A DNA stretch of 39,382 nucleotides from an uncultured Flavobacteriales bacterium (lineage in GTDB: Bacteria; Bacteroidota; Bacteroidia; Flavobacteriales_D; Sanyastnellaceae). The notes below the pieces were generated by a model. That model made no database searches. It had not been told where the DNA came from and saw only the letters and a program-made list of their open reading frames with translations. A program made the translations under genes and the position numbers. This document shows, piece by piece, positions 7,335-14,568 of the stretch (positions are counted from its first letter, which is position 1; the number at the start of each line of letters is the position of its first letter). The stretch spans positions 1-39,382 of the forward strand of contig CALBSW010000119.1 in assembly GCA_937967465.1 (NCBI GenBank). The letters run 5' to 3'.

Positions 7335-9086
7335 ATGCAAAAGCTTCCATCCATCCTCCTCCTTTCCTCCGCTGTCCTCCTGTCTGCGGTCCTGCTCTCC
7401 TCCTGTAGCGGAGGGGCTTCGGGATCCACCGGCTGGGCCTACAATGACTCGGAGAACGGAGGCTTCCAAAAGCTCCCCTACATCGGACAGGAGACCGGCC
7501 CCGGCCTCGTGTTCGTGGAAGGCGGCACGTTCACCATGGGCCAAGTCGAAGACGATTTGACCGGTGCATGGGACAACATCCCGCGCCGCGTGACCGTGAG
7601 CTCGTTCTACATGGACGAGGTCGAGGTGACCAACTTCTACTGGCTCGAATACCTGTTCTGGCTGAACCGCGTGTACGGGGACGGCTACCCGGAAATCGTG
7701 CAGCGGGCCAAGCCCGACACCCTCGTCTGGCGCGACCCCCGGGCCTACAACGAGCCTTACGTCAACTACTACCTCCGCCACCCGGCCTACCGCGATTACC
7801 CCGTTGTGGGTGTGTCCTGGTTGCAGGCCAACGATTTCTGCAAGTGGCGGACGGACCGCGTGAACGAGCAAATCATGGTTCGCGAGGGCTTCCTCGTGCA
7901 CAACCCGACGGGACAGGTGGACGACAGCTACTTCAGCACCGAAGCCTACCTCGATGGACAATATGAAGAAGCTGCGAAGGCTGCGGATGGCATCAAGGAC
8001 CTCCGTCCAAACGGGGTCGGCTACCGCAACGTGGCCATGACCGATGGCATCCTGCTGCCGGATTACCGCTTGCCGACCGAGGCAGAGTGGGAATACGCCG
8101 CGCTCAGCTTGATCGGAAACAGTGGTGAGGAGCTCATCACAAGCCGCCGGACCTACCCCTGGGATGGACACTACGTCCGGAACGACGACAGCCGCGGCAA
8201 GTTCTACGGAGAAATCAATGCCAACTTCGTTCGCGCCCGCGGTGACTACATGGGTGTGGCCGGTGCATTGAATGACAACGCCGACGTGACGGCGCCGGTC
8301 TACAGCTATGCGCCCAACGATTACGGCCTGTACAACATGGCTGGCAACGTCAGCGAGTGGGTCATGGACGTCTATCGCCCCGGAACGCTCCAGGACGCAC
8401 AAGAGTTCCGTCCTTTCCGAGGCAATGTCTTCTCCACCAAGCTGCTCGACAGCGAAGGGAATGTGACCGACAAGCTGGATTATGTCGAATATGACATCCC
8501 TGGCATCGAGGTGTACATCGCGAACTACGAGGAAGAGACCGAAGGCCGCCTGACCAACGAAGGGCAAAACCTCATCGACAACCTCAAGTCCAAGATGGAA
8601 AGCGCCAACGAAGACATGGATGTCAAGCGCGTGGAAGAGGCCATGACCAAAATGGACGAGGCCCTCGACCTCATCGAGGAAAGCGAGGCGCCCTGTGCAC
8701 CGGACCTGCGCCGTGGCTGGGTGACCAACATCGTCAACACGCCCGGACAGATGCGCTACCGCGAGGTCACGGTCGAGGAGAACCTCGAGCGCCGCAACTA
8801 CAAGATGGCCGACAACATCGATTACCTCGACGGCGATCTGGAGAGCTCCATCTTCTTCGACCAAAGCGAGGATGCAGACGACCTCGTCTACGACTACGGT
8901 GGAACCTCCCTGGTCAATGACCACGTCCGCGTTTACAAGGGTGGAAGCTGGAATGACCGGGTGTACTGGATCATTCCCGGAACACGCCGGTTCCTCGAAG
9001 AGGACCAGAGTTCCTCCACCATCGGATTCCGCTGCGCCATGACGCGTGTCGGCTCCCCCCGTGGCAACGCGATGGGCAGCAACTGA
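7335..9086 (+). CDS. gldJ: Gliding motility / type IX secretion lipoprotein GldJ
   Basis: Periplasm-facing lipoprotein of the T9SS/gliding apparatus, a relative of GldK; in Flavobacterium johnsoniae GldJ is needed for motility and secretion. The 583 residues begin with a lipoprotein signal whose lipobox LLSSC places the lipidated Cys at about residue 24. The conserved opening TGWAYNDSENGGF is followed by a formylglycine-generating-enzyme/SUMF1-like domain: GPGLVFVEGGTFTMG near 55, FYMDEVEVTNFYWLEYL near 90, RHPAYRDYPVVGVSW near 150, LPTEAEWEYA near 245, NMAGNVSEWVMDVYR near 335 and a C-terminal GSWNDRVYW. A highly charged, probably helical stretch at about 397-452 is inserted in this domain. 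The SUMF1 fold is probably structural here, not enzymatic. Followed by a strong terminator at 9111-9144. Confidence 0.95.
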   Translation: MQKLPSILLLSSAVLLSAVLLSSCSGGASGSTGWAYNDSENGGFQKLPYIGQETGPGLVFVEGGTFTMGQVEDDLTGAWDNIPRRVTVSSFYMDEVEVTNFYWLEYLFWLNRVYGDGYPEIVQRAKPDTLVWRDPRAYNEPYVNYYLRHPAYRDYPVVGVSWLQANDFCKWRTDRVNEQIMVREGFLVHNPTGQVDDSYFSTEAYLDGQYEEAAKAADGIKDLRPNGVGYRNVAMTDGILLPDYRLPTEAEWEYAALSLIGNSGEELITSRRTYPWDGHYVRNDDSRGKFYGEINANFVRARGDYMGVAGALNDNADVTAPVYSYAPNDYGLYNMAGNVSEWVMDVYRPGTLQDAQEFRPFRGNVFSTKLLDSEGNVTDKLDYVEYDIPGIEVYIANYEEETEGRLTNEGQNLIDNLKSKMESANEDMDVKRVEEAMTKMDEALDLIEESEAPCAPDLRRGWVTNIVNTPGQMRYREVTVEENLERRNYKMADNIDYLDGDLESSIFFDQSEDADDLVYDYGGTSLVNDHVRVYKGGSWNDRVYWIIPGTRRFLEEDQSSSTIGFRCAMTRVGSPRGNAMGSN

Positions 9087-9110
9087 GTCCCACGCTCCCC
9101 TGTTCATTCC

Positions 9111-9144
9111 GAACCCCGTGATGGCCCCGAGCCTCACGGGGTTC
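9111..9144 (+). terminator. Intrinsic terminator after gldJ
   Basis: Perfect 11-bp inverted repeat GAACCCCGTGA / TCACGGGGTTC with a 12-nt loop, starting 24 nt after the gldJ stop, followed by a short pyrimidine-rich stretch with TTCTT. It probably ends the porP-gldJ transcript and separates it from murF, whose ATG is 17 nt downstream. Confidence 0.7.
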
Positions 9145-9160
9145 GCCCGTTCTTGGCCCC

Positions 9161-10477
9161 ATGAAGGCGACGCCCACTTCCGAACTCCTCCAATGGTTCG
9201 ACCGGTCCAACGGCGTGACCACCGACAGCCGCCAATGCGGCCCCGGCATGTTGTTCTTCGCCTTGCGCGGGGATCGGTTCGACGGGCACGCCTTTGCTGC
9301 ACAAGCGCTCGAAGCGGGCTGCATCGGAGCCGTGGTCAGTGACGCATCCTTGTCCGGAGACGGGTTTCTCCATGTCGAGGACACATTGACCGCCCTGCAG
9401 GACCTCGCCCACATGCACCGTCAGCGGTTTCCGGGCCCCGTTTTCGGACTGACGGGCAGCAATGGCAAGACCACCACGAAAGAGCTGCTTCGGGCCGTCC
9501 TGTCCAAGCGATTTGACGTGCACGCCACGCAAGGCAACCTCAACAACCACATCGGCGTGCCATTGACACTCCTGTCCATGCCGGCCGACGTCCCCTTCGC
9601 CATCGTCGAAATGGGCGCCAACCACCAAGGTGAAATCGCCCTGCTCTCGCGCATTGCCCATCCGACCCACGGCCTCATCACCAACGTGGGACTCGCCCAT
9701 CTCGAAGGATTCGGCGGCGTGGAAGGCGTCAAAAAGGGAAAGCAAGAACTCTACGTCCACCTCGCCCAGACCGGTGGGACCGCATTGGTGCCCGCCGACG
9801 ACCCGGATTTGATGGCCCTCAGTGCACTCGACGGTTTGCAGGTACAGCAGTACCGCACAGCCGACCACCCACCGTTGCTGTGGCGCGACGGTGATGCGCC
9901 CGATGCCCCGCTGTTCTGGTCGACCGATGGGACGCGCACCCCTGGGCCGTGGCACGACAACGGCACGCCGATCCCCGTTCAGTTGGAGGGACCTCACCAG
10001 TTGGCCAACATGGCCGCCGCCGTGGCTGCCGGCCTCCACTTCGGTGTGACTGCGTCGGACATCTGTTCGGCCTTGGCGGACTTCGAGCCGATCAAACAGC
10101 GCGGCGAAACCGTGCAAACGGACCGCAACACCGTCATCGTGGATTGCTACAATGCGAATCCAAGCTCTGTGGAATCCACTCTGCGCGCTTTCTCAGCCGC
10201 GCGGCACACGGCTCCCCTCGCCATCCTCGGCGACATGATGGAGCTGGGCGAACATGCCGCTGAAGGGCACGCTTTGACCCGCGACGTGGCCCGGGAGTGC
10301 GGCGTCGAGTGCTGGGTCGTCGGAGCACAGTTTGCCACCCATGCTCCTGCCGACCGGACCTTCTCCGACCTGCCCGCCCTGGTGGCTGCGCTGGAGGCCG
10401 ATGCGCCCCGAGGACGGACCATTCTCCTCAAAGGGTCGCGGTCCATGCAACTGGAGACTTTGGTTCCCCTCCTTTGA
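9161..10477 (+). CDS. murF: UDP-N-acetylmuramoyl-tripeptide--D-alanyl-D-alanine ligase
   Basis: Cytosolic ATP-dependent Mur ligase that adds D-Ala-D-Ala to UDP-MurNAc-tripeptide, the last soluble step of the peptidoglycan precursor. The 438 residues contain the N-terminal MurF segment (VTTDSRQCGPGMLFFAL, about 19-35), the P-loop GSNGKTTTKE at 99-108, the conserved QGNLNNHIGVPLTLL segment, the EMGANHQGEI metal/ATP-site motif, and the C-terminal domain motif DCYNANPSS with the following ILGDMMELG. Length and order of motifs are normal. Start ATG 9161 lies 17 nt after the terminator hairpin of gldJ; tyrS follows after 38 nt, but tyrS appears to have its own promoter. Confidence 0.96.
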   Translation: MKATPTSELLQWFDRSNGVTTDSRQCGPGMLFFALRGDRFDGHAFAAQALEAGCIGAVVSDASLSGDGFLHVEDTLTALQDLAHMHRQRFPGPVFGLTGSNGKTTTKELLRAVLSKRFDVHATQGNLNNHIGVPLTLLSMPADVPFAIVEMGANHQGEIALLSRIAHPTHGLITNVGLAHLEGFGGVEGVKKGKQELYVHLAQTGGTALVPADDPDLMALSALDGLQVQQYRTADHPPLLWRDGDAPDAPLFWSTDGTRTPGPWHDNGTPIPVQLEGPHQLANMAAAVAAGLHFGVTASDICSALADFEPIKQRGETVQTDRNTVIVDCYNANPSSVESTLRAFSAARHTAPLAILGDMMELGEHAAEGHALTRDVARECGVECWVVGAQFATHAPADRTFSDLPALVAALEADAPRGRTILLKGSRSMQLETLVPLL

Positions 10478-10502
10478 GGGCGCTCCACCGCGGCCCGAAC
10501 TG

Positions 10503-10510
10503 TACCTTCG
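10503..10510 (+). promoter_or_regulatory. Promoter -7 box abutting tyrS start
   Basis: TACCTTCG matches TAnnTTTG except T-to-C at position 7, a change seen repeatedly in this GC-rich window. It ends only 5 nt before the tyrS ATG, so transcription would begin at or within a few bases of the start codon. Confidence 0.5.
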
Positions 10511-10515
10511 CATCC

Positions 10516-11793
10516 ATGGATTTCATCGCGGAATTGAAGTGGCGCGGCATGCTGCATGACGCCATGCCCGGACTCGAGGAACAACTGGCCAAGGAGCAAA
10601 CCACGGGCTATGTGGGCTTCGACCCCACGGCCGACTCCCTTCACATCGGAAACCTCGTTCCCGTGATGCTCCTCGTCCACCTGCAACGTGCCGGACATCG
10701 CCCGATCGCCCTCGTCGGTGGTGCCACCGGCATGGTGGGGGATCCCAGCGGAAAAACGGCAGAACGACAGTTCCTCGACCTCGACATCCTGCAGCACAAC
10801 CTCGATTGCCAGAAGGCCCAGCTCGAGCGCTTCCTCGATTTCGACGGTCCCGCAGCAGCCCGTGTGGTCAACAACCACGATTGGTTCAAGGACTTCAGCT
10901 TCCTCGACTTCATCCGCGATGTCGGCAAGCACATCACCGTCAACTACATGACGGCCAAGGATTCGGTGAAGAACCGCCTCGAGGGCGGCATGAGCTTCAC
11001 GGAATTCAGCTATCAGCTCGTTCAGGGCTACGACTTCTACCACCTCTGGAAAGAGCATGGCTGCATGTTGCAGATGGGCGGCAGCGACCAGTGGGGCAAC
11101 ATGACCACCGGTACCGAACTCATCCGCCGGAAAGGCCAAGGCCACGCCTTCGCCCTCACCGCACCGCTCATCACGAAGGCCGACGGCTCGAAATTCGGCA
11201 AGAGTGAGGGCGGCAACGTCTGGATTGACAAAGCCCGCACCAGCGCCTACAAATTCTACCAATACTGGATCAATGCGGCCGACGAAGATGCCGCCCGGTA
11301 CATCCGCATTTTCACCCTGCTGGACCAGACCCGCATCGAGGAGATCGAGGCTGCACACGCCGAGAACCCGGGCGCACGCCTGCTGCAGAAAGAGCTCGCC
11401 GCCGACGTCACCCGCCGGATCCACGGTGAGGACGACCTCCAGACGGCCATTGCCGCCACGGCCCTGCTCTTCGGCAAGTCCACCGAGGACGATCTGCGCG
11501 CCTTGCCAGAAAGTGAGTTGTTGAGCGTCTTTGAGGGCGTCCCGCAACGCGAAGTGTCCCGTGACGCCCTTTCAGCCGGGATCGGCATCATCGACCTGCT
11601 CGCCGGTGGCGACGCCCCCTTCCTGGCCAGTGGCGGTGAAGCCCGGCGCGCATTGAAAGAGAACTCAGTGAGCGTCAACCGCAACAAGGTCACCGCGGAC
11701 AAAGTGGTCACCGCCGACGATTGCATTGGCAGCGGCCTGGTGCTCCTCCAGCGCGGAAAGAAGAACTATTACTTGGTTCGGGTCACCGGCTGA
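10516..11793 (+). CDS. tyrS: Tyrosyl-tRNA synthetase
   Basis: Class Ic aminoacyl-tRNA synthetase charging tRNA-Tyr. The 425 residues show the HIGH-type motif HIGN at 43-46 in ADSLHIGN, the tyrosine-binding and dimer segments including QGYDFYHL and QMGGSDQWGN, and the KMSKS-type loop KFGKS at 226-230. The last 70 residues form an S4 RNA-binding domain (from SGGEARRALKENSVSVN). Start ATG 10516 gives the usual bacterial TyrS N-terminus; the in-frame upstream extension lacks family similarity. The gene is convergent with the PiT-like permease, 16 nt apart. Confidence 0.97.
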   Translation: MDFIAELKWRGMLHDAMPGLEEQLAKEQTTGYVGFDPTADSLHIGNLVPVMLLVHLQRAGHRPIALVGGATGMVGDPSGKTAERQFLDLDILQHNLDCQKAQLERFLDFDGPAAARVVNNHDWFKDFSFLDFIRDVGKHITVNYMTAKDSVKNRLEGGMSFTEFSYQLVQGYDFYHLWKEHGCMLQMGGSDQWGNMTTGTELIRRKGQGHAFALTAPLITKADGSKFGKSEGGNVWIDKARTSAYKFYQYWINAADEDAARYIRIFTLLDQTRIEEIEAAHAENPGARLLQKELAADVTRRIHGEDDLQTAIAATALLFGKSTEDDLRALPESELLSVFEGVPQREVSRDALSAGIGIIDLLAGGDAPFLASGGEARRALKENSVSVNRNKVTADKVVTADDCIGSGLVLLQRGKKNYYLVRVTG

Positions 11794-11803
11794 ACGCCGC
11801 ACA

Positions 11804-11826
11804 CCGCCCTTAGCCAAACAGGGCGG
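11804..11826. terminator. Possible bidirectional hairpin between tyrS and the PiT-like gene
   Basis: CCGCCCT / AGGGCGG, a 7-bp GC-only-but-one stem with a 9-nt loop, straddles the convergent junction and overlaps the last codons of the minus-strand permease. There is no T tract on either side, so it may act as a weak terminator at most. Confidence 0.3.
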
Positions 11827-12859
11827 CCAACTCGCGTCCCTCCACGAGGTACAGGAAGACCACCAGCAACACGCTGATGACCAGACCGAGGGTCGCTTTG
11901 CCCAGGTCGCTGAAAACCATGGGCCACAGACGCGTGCGGTCGAGCTCATTGAGCCGCAAGCGCAAGGCCACCTCACGGCCAGCCAACATGCCCAGGAACA
12001 CCCACGTCGTGCTCATGGGAACCTTGGCTCCAATGCCGAAGGTGTCGAACTTGAAAATGAGCAGCACCATGCCGTAGAACAGGTCGATGAAGGTCGCCGA
12101 GCGAATGTCCGCGGTGTTGGTCTTCACCCGAACGATCTTCTGGATCTCGCCACCGCGCTGGTAGAAGATGTAGCCCAGCATGCCGACCAGCACCACCAGG
12201 GCAAACAGGAACTTCCACAGCTCGACCTCGGCAGGATCTCCGAGGTAAACCAGGATGTTGACGAGGTCCTGCGTGAGCCACTGGCTCCAGAGGAAACCGG
12301 TCGCCATCCACTGCGTCACGGTCCAGAACCGCTTGTCGCGCAGGAGCCCCTTGTTCTTCTCCATGGGGTGCTGGAGGAAGAACCGCTCGGTCACGCGGCT
12401 CAGAGCGATGAACGCCACAATGGCGAAGAGGAAGGCCACGCCATAGCCACCCAGGCTCTTCACGAGCATTTTGGGCAGGGCCTTGGGTGCGAAGAAGGTC
12501 AGAACCAAAAAGGTCGTACTCACCGGAATGCCCAGGCGTGTGATGGCCAGCAGAGCCAAGGGGGGCAAGACATACCAGATGGTGATGTTCGGAAAGGCAA
12601 TGGGCTTGTCCGGATCCTGGAACAGTCCCGCGTACTTGCCAAAGGTGAGGTCGCCTCCTTTCCCGCCGAGGTATTCCCCCAGACCCAGATAGCCCATGGT
12701 CACCACGATGGCCATGATCCCGCCGGCGAACAGCCACAGAACCCACCAGGGCTTGTCCTCATTCGAGGTCAGGAAGGTGCCCAGCGTCTGGATGCTGTCG
12801 TTGCCCACCACGGAGTAGGCAGCCAGCGTAAAACCAAGCAGGGCAATGGCGGATTCCAT
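11810..12859 (-). CDS. PiT-like (inorganic phosphate transporter family) permease, diverged
   Basis: A 349-residue integral membrane protein with about nine hydrophobic segments and an internal two-fold repeat. The first half has GNDSIQ near residue 19, the second TQDLVN near 205, in the places where PiT/SLC20 transporters carry GANDVANA-type motifs. Each half also has the P-x-STT element of this family: IPVSTTF near 112 and VPMSTTW near 285. Both substrate-site motifs differ from the canonical GANDVAN, so phosphate is the family expectation but not shown; another anion or a non-transport role is possible. No PhoU-like partner is adjacent. Start ATG 12859 sits 6 nt after a -7 promoter box. 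It is not cotranscribed with the LuxE-like gene, which ends 50 nt upstream. Confidence 0.72.
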   Translation of the reverse strand: MESAIALLGFTLAAYSVVGNDSIQTLGTFLTSNEDKPWWVLWLFAGGIMAIVVTMGYLGLGEYLGGKGGDLTFGKYAGLFQDPDKPIAFPNITIWYVLPPLALLAITRLGIPVSTTFLVLTFFAPKALPKMLVKSLGGYGVAFLFAIVAFIALSRVTERFFLQHPMEKNKGLLRDKRFWTVTQWMATGFLWSQWLTQDLVNILVYLGDPAEVELWKFLFALVVLVGMLGYIFYQRGGEIQKIVRVKTNTADIRSATFIDLFYGMVLLIFKFDTFGIGAKVPMSTTWVFLGMLAGREVALRLRLNELDRTRLWPMVFSDLGKATLGLVISVLLVVFLYLVEGRELAALFG

Positions 12860-12865
12860 CGCCCG

Positions 12866-12897
12866 CGAAACTAAGACTCGACCTCAAGGCAGCCAAA
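12866..12897 (-). promoter_or_regulatory. Promoter of the PiT-like gene (-33 and -7)
   Basis: On the minus strand TTTG (12894-12897), a 20-nt spacer, then TAGTTTCG (12866-12873) match the two-part Bacteroidota promoter TTTG-N19/21-TAnnTTTG. The -7 box ends 6 nt before the ATG at 12859, predicting a leaderless or nearly leaderless transcript. This is the best-supported promoter of its type in the window. Confidence 0.6.
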
Positions 12898-12909
12898 GAA
12901 TCCCAAGGC

Positions 12910-14025
12910 TCAATCCACCATCAGATTGCACCCCCGAACCTCGGCGTGATCGAAGCGGCCAAGCACCTCGAATTCCCTGTAGACACGGTCCGCCCCGGGC
13001 CTCGCCAAGTCCTGCGTGGCGAGGAAACAGCAGCTCCCGAGGTTGGCCAGGTCGACCACATCCAATCCGCCGGTGGCGCCGCTCGAAGTCAGGGTCAGCG
13101 GGTCGTCTGTTCGCCGCATGCGAACCCGCATCCAAGGCGGCGTCCGGTAACGTCCACCTCCAGTTGACCAAGCCTGGCTCAACAGCTCCGTCATCCCGTA
13201 TTCGCCCCCCACGTCACGCGCACCGAAATGGGCGCAGAGGTGGGCGTGGACCTCCTCTCGGACCCACTCTTTCCGGCGGCCTTTCATGCCGCCGGTCTCG
13301 ATCAGAACCGCCGCATCCTCCAGTGGAGGACGTCCTGCTTTCCGCCACACCTCAGCGGCATCCACCAAAGCCCACGTCACCCCGATGAGCACCGGTTGAC
13401 GACCGGCTTGGCGGGCGCGGTCCACAGCGGCAAAAAGCGCCTCGACGTCGTGGAGGAAAAACCCGTCTTCCACATCGGACTTCGGATCCCGCCAACCTGC
13501 CGCGCGCAACTCTCGCACCATGTGGACCAGGCTGCTGTCGGGACGCTCGAGGTAGCCTGGGAGCAAGGCCAAGAGGTCCGCCCCTTGGGCCCCAGGCTCT
13601 CCGAAGACCTCGCGAAAAGAACGGATGCTCGACGCCCGATACAACATGGGCGTGTGGACGTGGTGTTCGCCCTGTACCTGCCCGGTGGTTCCGCTGGTCC
13701 GAAATACGGCGACAGGTCCGGCATCCGCGACGCCCTCCGTGCGAACTGTACCCCACTTGAAAGCCTCCACCGGGAGGGCCGGGATTTGGGTCCAATCGGA
13801 CAAGCCTTCGACTTCCTCGGCCGACCATCCCAAGGCGTCGCACCATCGCCGGTAGGTCGGGTTGGCCGACCATTGGAACCGAAATACGTCCAAGGCCAGG
13901 GGCGCAAACACGGCGTCGTCCGCGTCGTCCGGCCATTCGGAAATGGCGTGGAGGACCCGGTCGTAGAGCTCCTGGGCATGTGATGCCCTGCTCCTGCTTC
14001 CGCCAACAAATCCTGCCTCCGACAT
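12910..14025 (-). CDS. LuxE-like acyl-protein synthetase / AMP-binding protein
   Basis: A 371-residue member of the LuxE branch of the adenylate-forming superfamily, related to the enzyme that activates fatty acids with ATP and passes the acyl group to a Cys. Visible motifs are the phosphate-binding FRTSGTTGQ near residue 108 and the GGEYGMTELLSQ adenylate motif near 276, plus a C-terminal RFDHAEVRGCNL segment containing a Cys. The ATG at 14025 is used; a TTG three codons upstream also fits. LuxC (reductase) and LuxD (transferase) are absent nearby, so this is not a bioluminescence operon. Such stand-alone LuxE-like proteins are common in Bacteroidota and their acyl acceptor is unknown; the substrate cannot be read from the sequence. 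It is divergent from the lipoprotein gene at 14056, 30 nt away. Confidence 0.8.
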   Translation of the reverse strand: MSEAGFVGGSRSRASHAQELYDRVLHAISEWPDDADDAVFAPLALDVFRFQWSANPTYRRWCDALGWSAEEVEGLSDWTQIPALPVEAFKWGTVRTEGVADAGPVAVFRTSGTTGQVQGEHHVHTPMLYRASSIRSFREVFGEPGAQGADLLALLPGYLERPDSSLVHMVRELRAAGWRDPKSDVEDGFFLHDVEALFAAVDRARQAGRQPVLIGVTWALVDAAEVWRKAGRPPLEDAAVLIETGGMKGRRKEWVREEVHAHLCAHFGARDVGGEYGMTELLSQAWSTGGGRYRTPPWMRVRMRRTDDPLTLTSSGATGGLDVVDLANLGSCCFLATQDLARPGADRVYREFEVLGRFDHAEVRGCNLMVD

Positions 14026-14042
14026 GGCGCCCAAATTGCGGC

Positions 14043-14050
14043 TTAATTTG
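14043..14050 (+). promoter_or_regulatory. Possible -7 box abutting the lipoprotein gene
   Basis: TTAATTTG matches TAnnTTTG at seven of eight positions and ends 5 nt before the ATG at 14056. The divergent LuxE-like gene has a weaker candidate, GCAATTTG, ending 6 nt before its own ATG, so both promoters would have to fit within this 30-nt gap. Confidence 0.35.
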
Positions 14051-14055
14051 CCGGC

Positions 14056-14568
14056 ATGTCGACCAGGGTCTGGAGAATTTTCGGAGGGTGCGTGGGGATG
14101 TTGGCCTTGCTGCTGATCTCAGGTTGTGAGCCTCCGGTGTCTTTGCCCCCTGAGCCGCACTTGACCTCCATCGACCTCAGCACTGCTGGCGACATCGGAA
14201 CCTTGGTCATCGGTTTTGAAGACGGCGACGGCAACTTCGGGCTGTCCCCGGCCGACACCGTGGATGCCTTTTGCCCCACTTGTCCCTTTCACCACAACAT
14301 CTTCTGCGAATACGAGGAATTGCGGGATGGCATCTGGACCCCGGTCCCCCTCGACCCGGCACTGGGTCAAGTCCCCTTCTACTATCGGGCGCCCCGCATT
14401 GAGCCTTCGGGCCAGAACAAAGCCCTGCGCGGCACGATCACCGTCGAACTCGCACCACGGTATTACCTCACCTCCGCCTGGGACAGCCTGCGCTTTGCCG
14501 TGCACATCGTCGACCGCGACCTGCAGTCGAGCGACACCTTGCGAACGCCGACGGTCCTCAAGCCCTGA
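14056..14568 (+). CDS. Small lipoprotein of unknown function
   Basis: A 170-residue protein with a lipoprotein signal peptide (positive N-terminus, hydrophobic core, lipobox LISGC with the Cys at about residue 24). The mature part begins EPPVSLPPEPHL, then a segment DLSTAGDIGTLVIGFEDGDGNFGLSP that resembles an immunoglobulin-like strand pair with an Asp/Gly-rich turn, and four Cys residues in CPTCPFHHNIFC that could form two disulfides or bind a metal. I do not recognise a named family; similar lipoproteins with a GFEDGDGN-type motif occur widely in Bacteroidota. Its 3' end overlaps the convergent Na/Pi cotransporter gene by 11 bp. Probably located at the outer or inner membrane facing the periplasm. 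Confidence 0.75.
   Translation: MSTRVWRIFGGCVGMLALLLISGCEPPVSLPPEPHLTSIDLSTAGDIGTLVIGFEDGDGNFGLSPADTVDAFCPTCPFHHNIFCEYEELRDGIWTPVPLDPALGQVPFYYRAPRIEPSGQNKALRGTITVELAPRYYLTSAWDSLRFAVHIVDRDLQSSDTLRTPTVLKP

Noticed and set aside
7173..9302. A 709-codon open frame antisense to gldJ.
   Set aside because: It overlaps three convincing genes and has no recognisable motif.
14558..14568. 11-bp convergent overlap of the lipoprotein and Na/Pi cotransporter genes.
   Set aside because: Short end overlaps of this size are common in compact genomes and both C-termini look normal.
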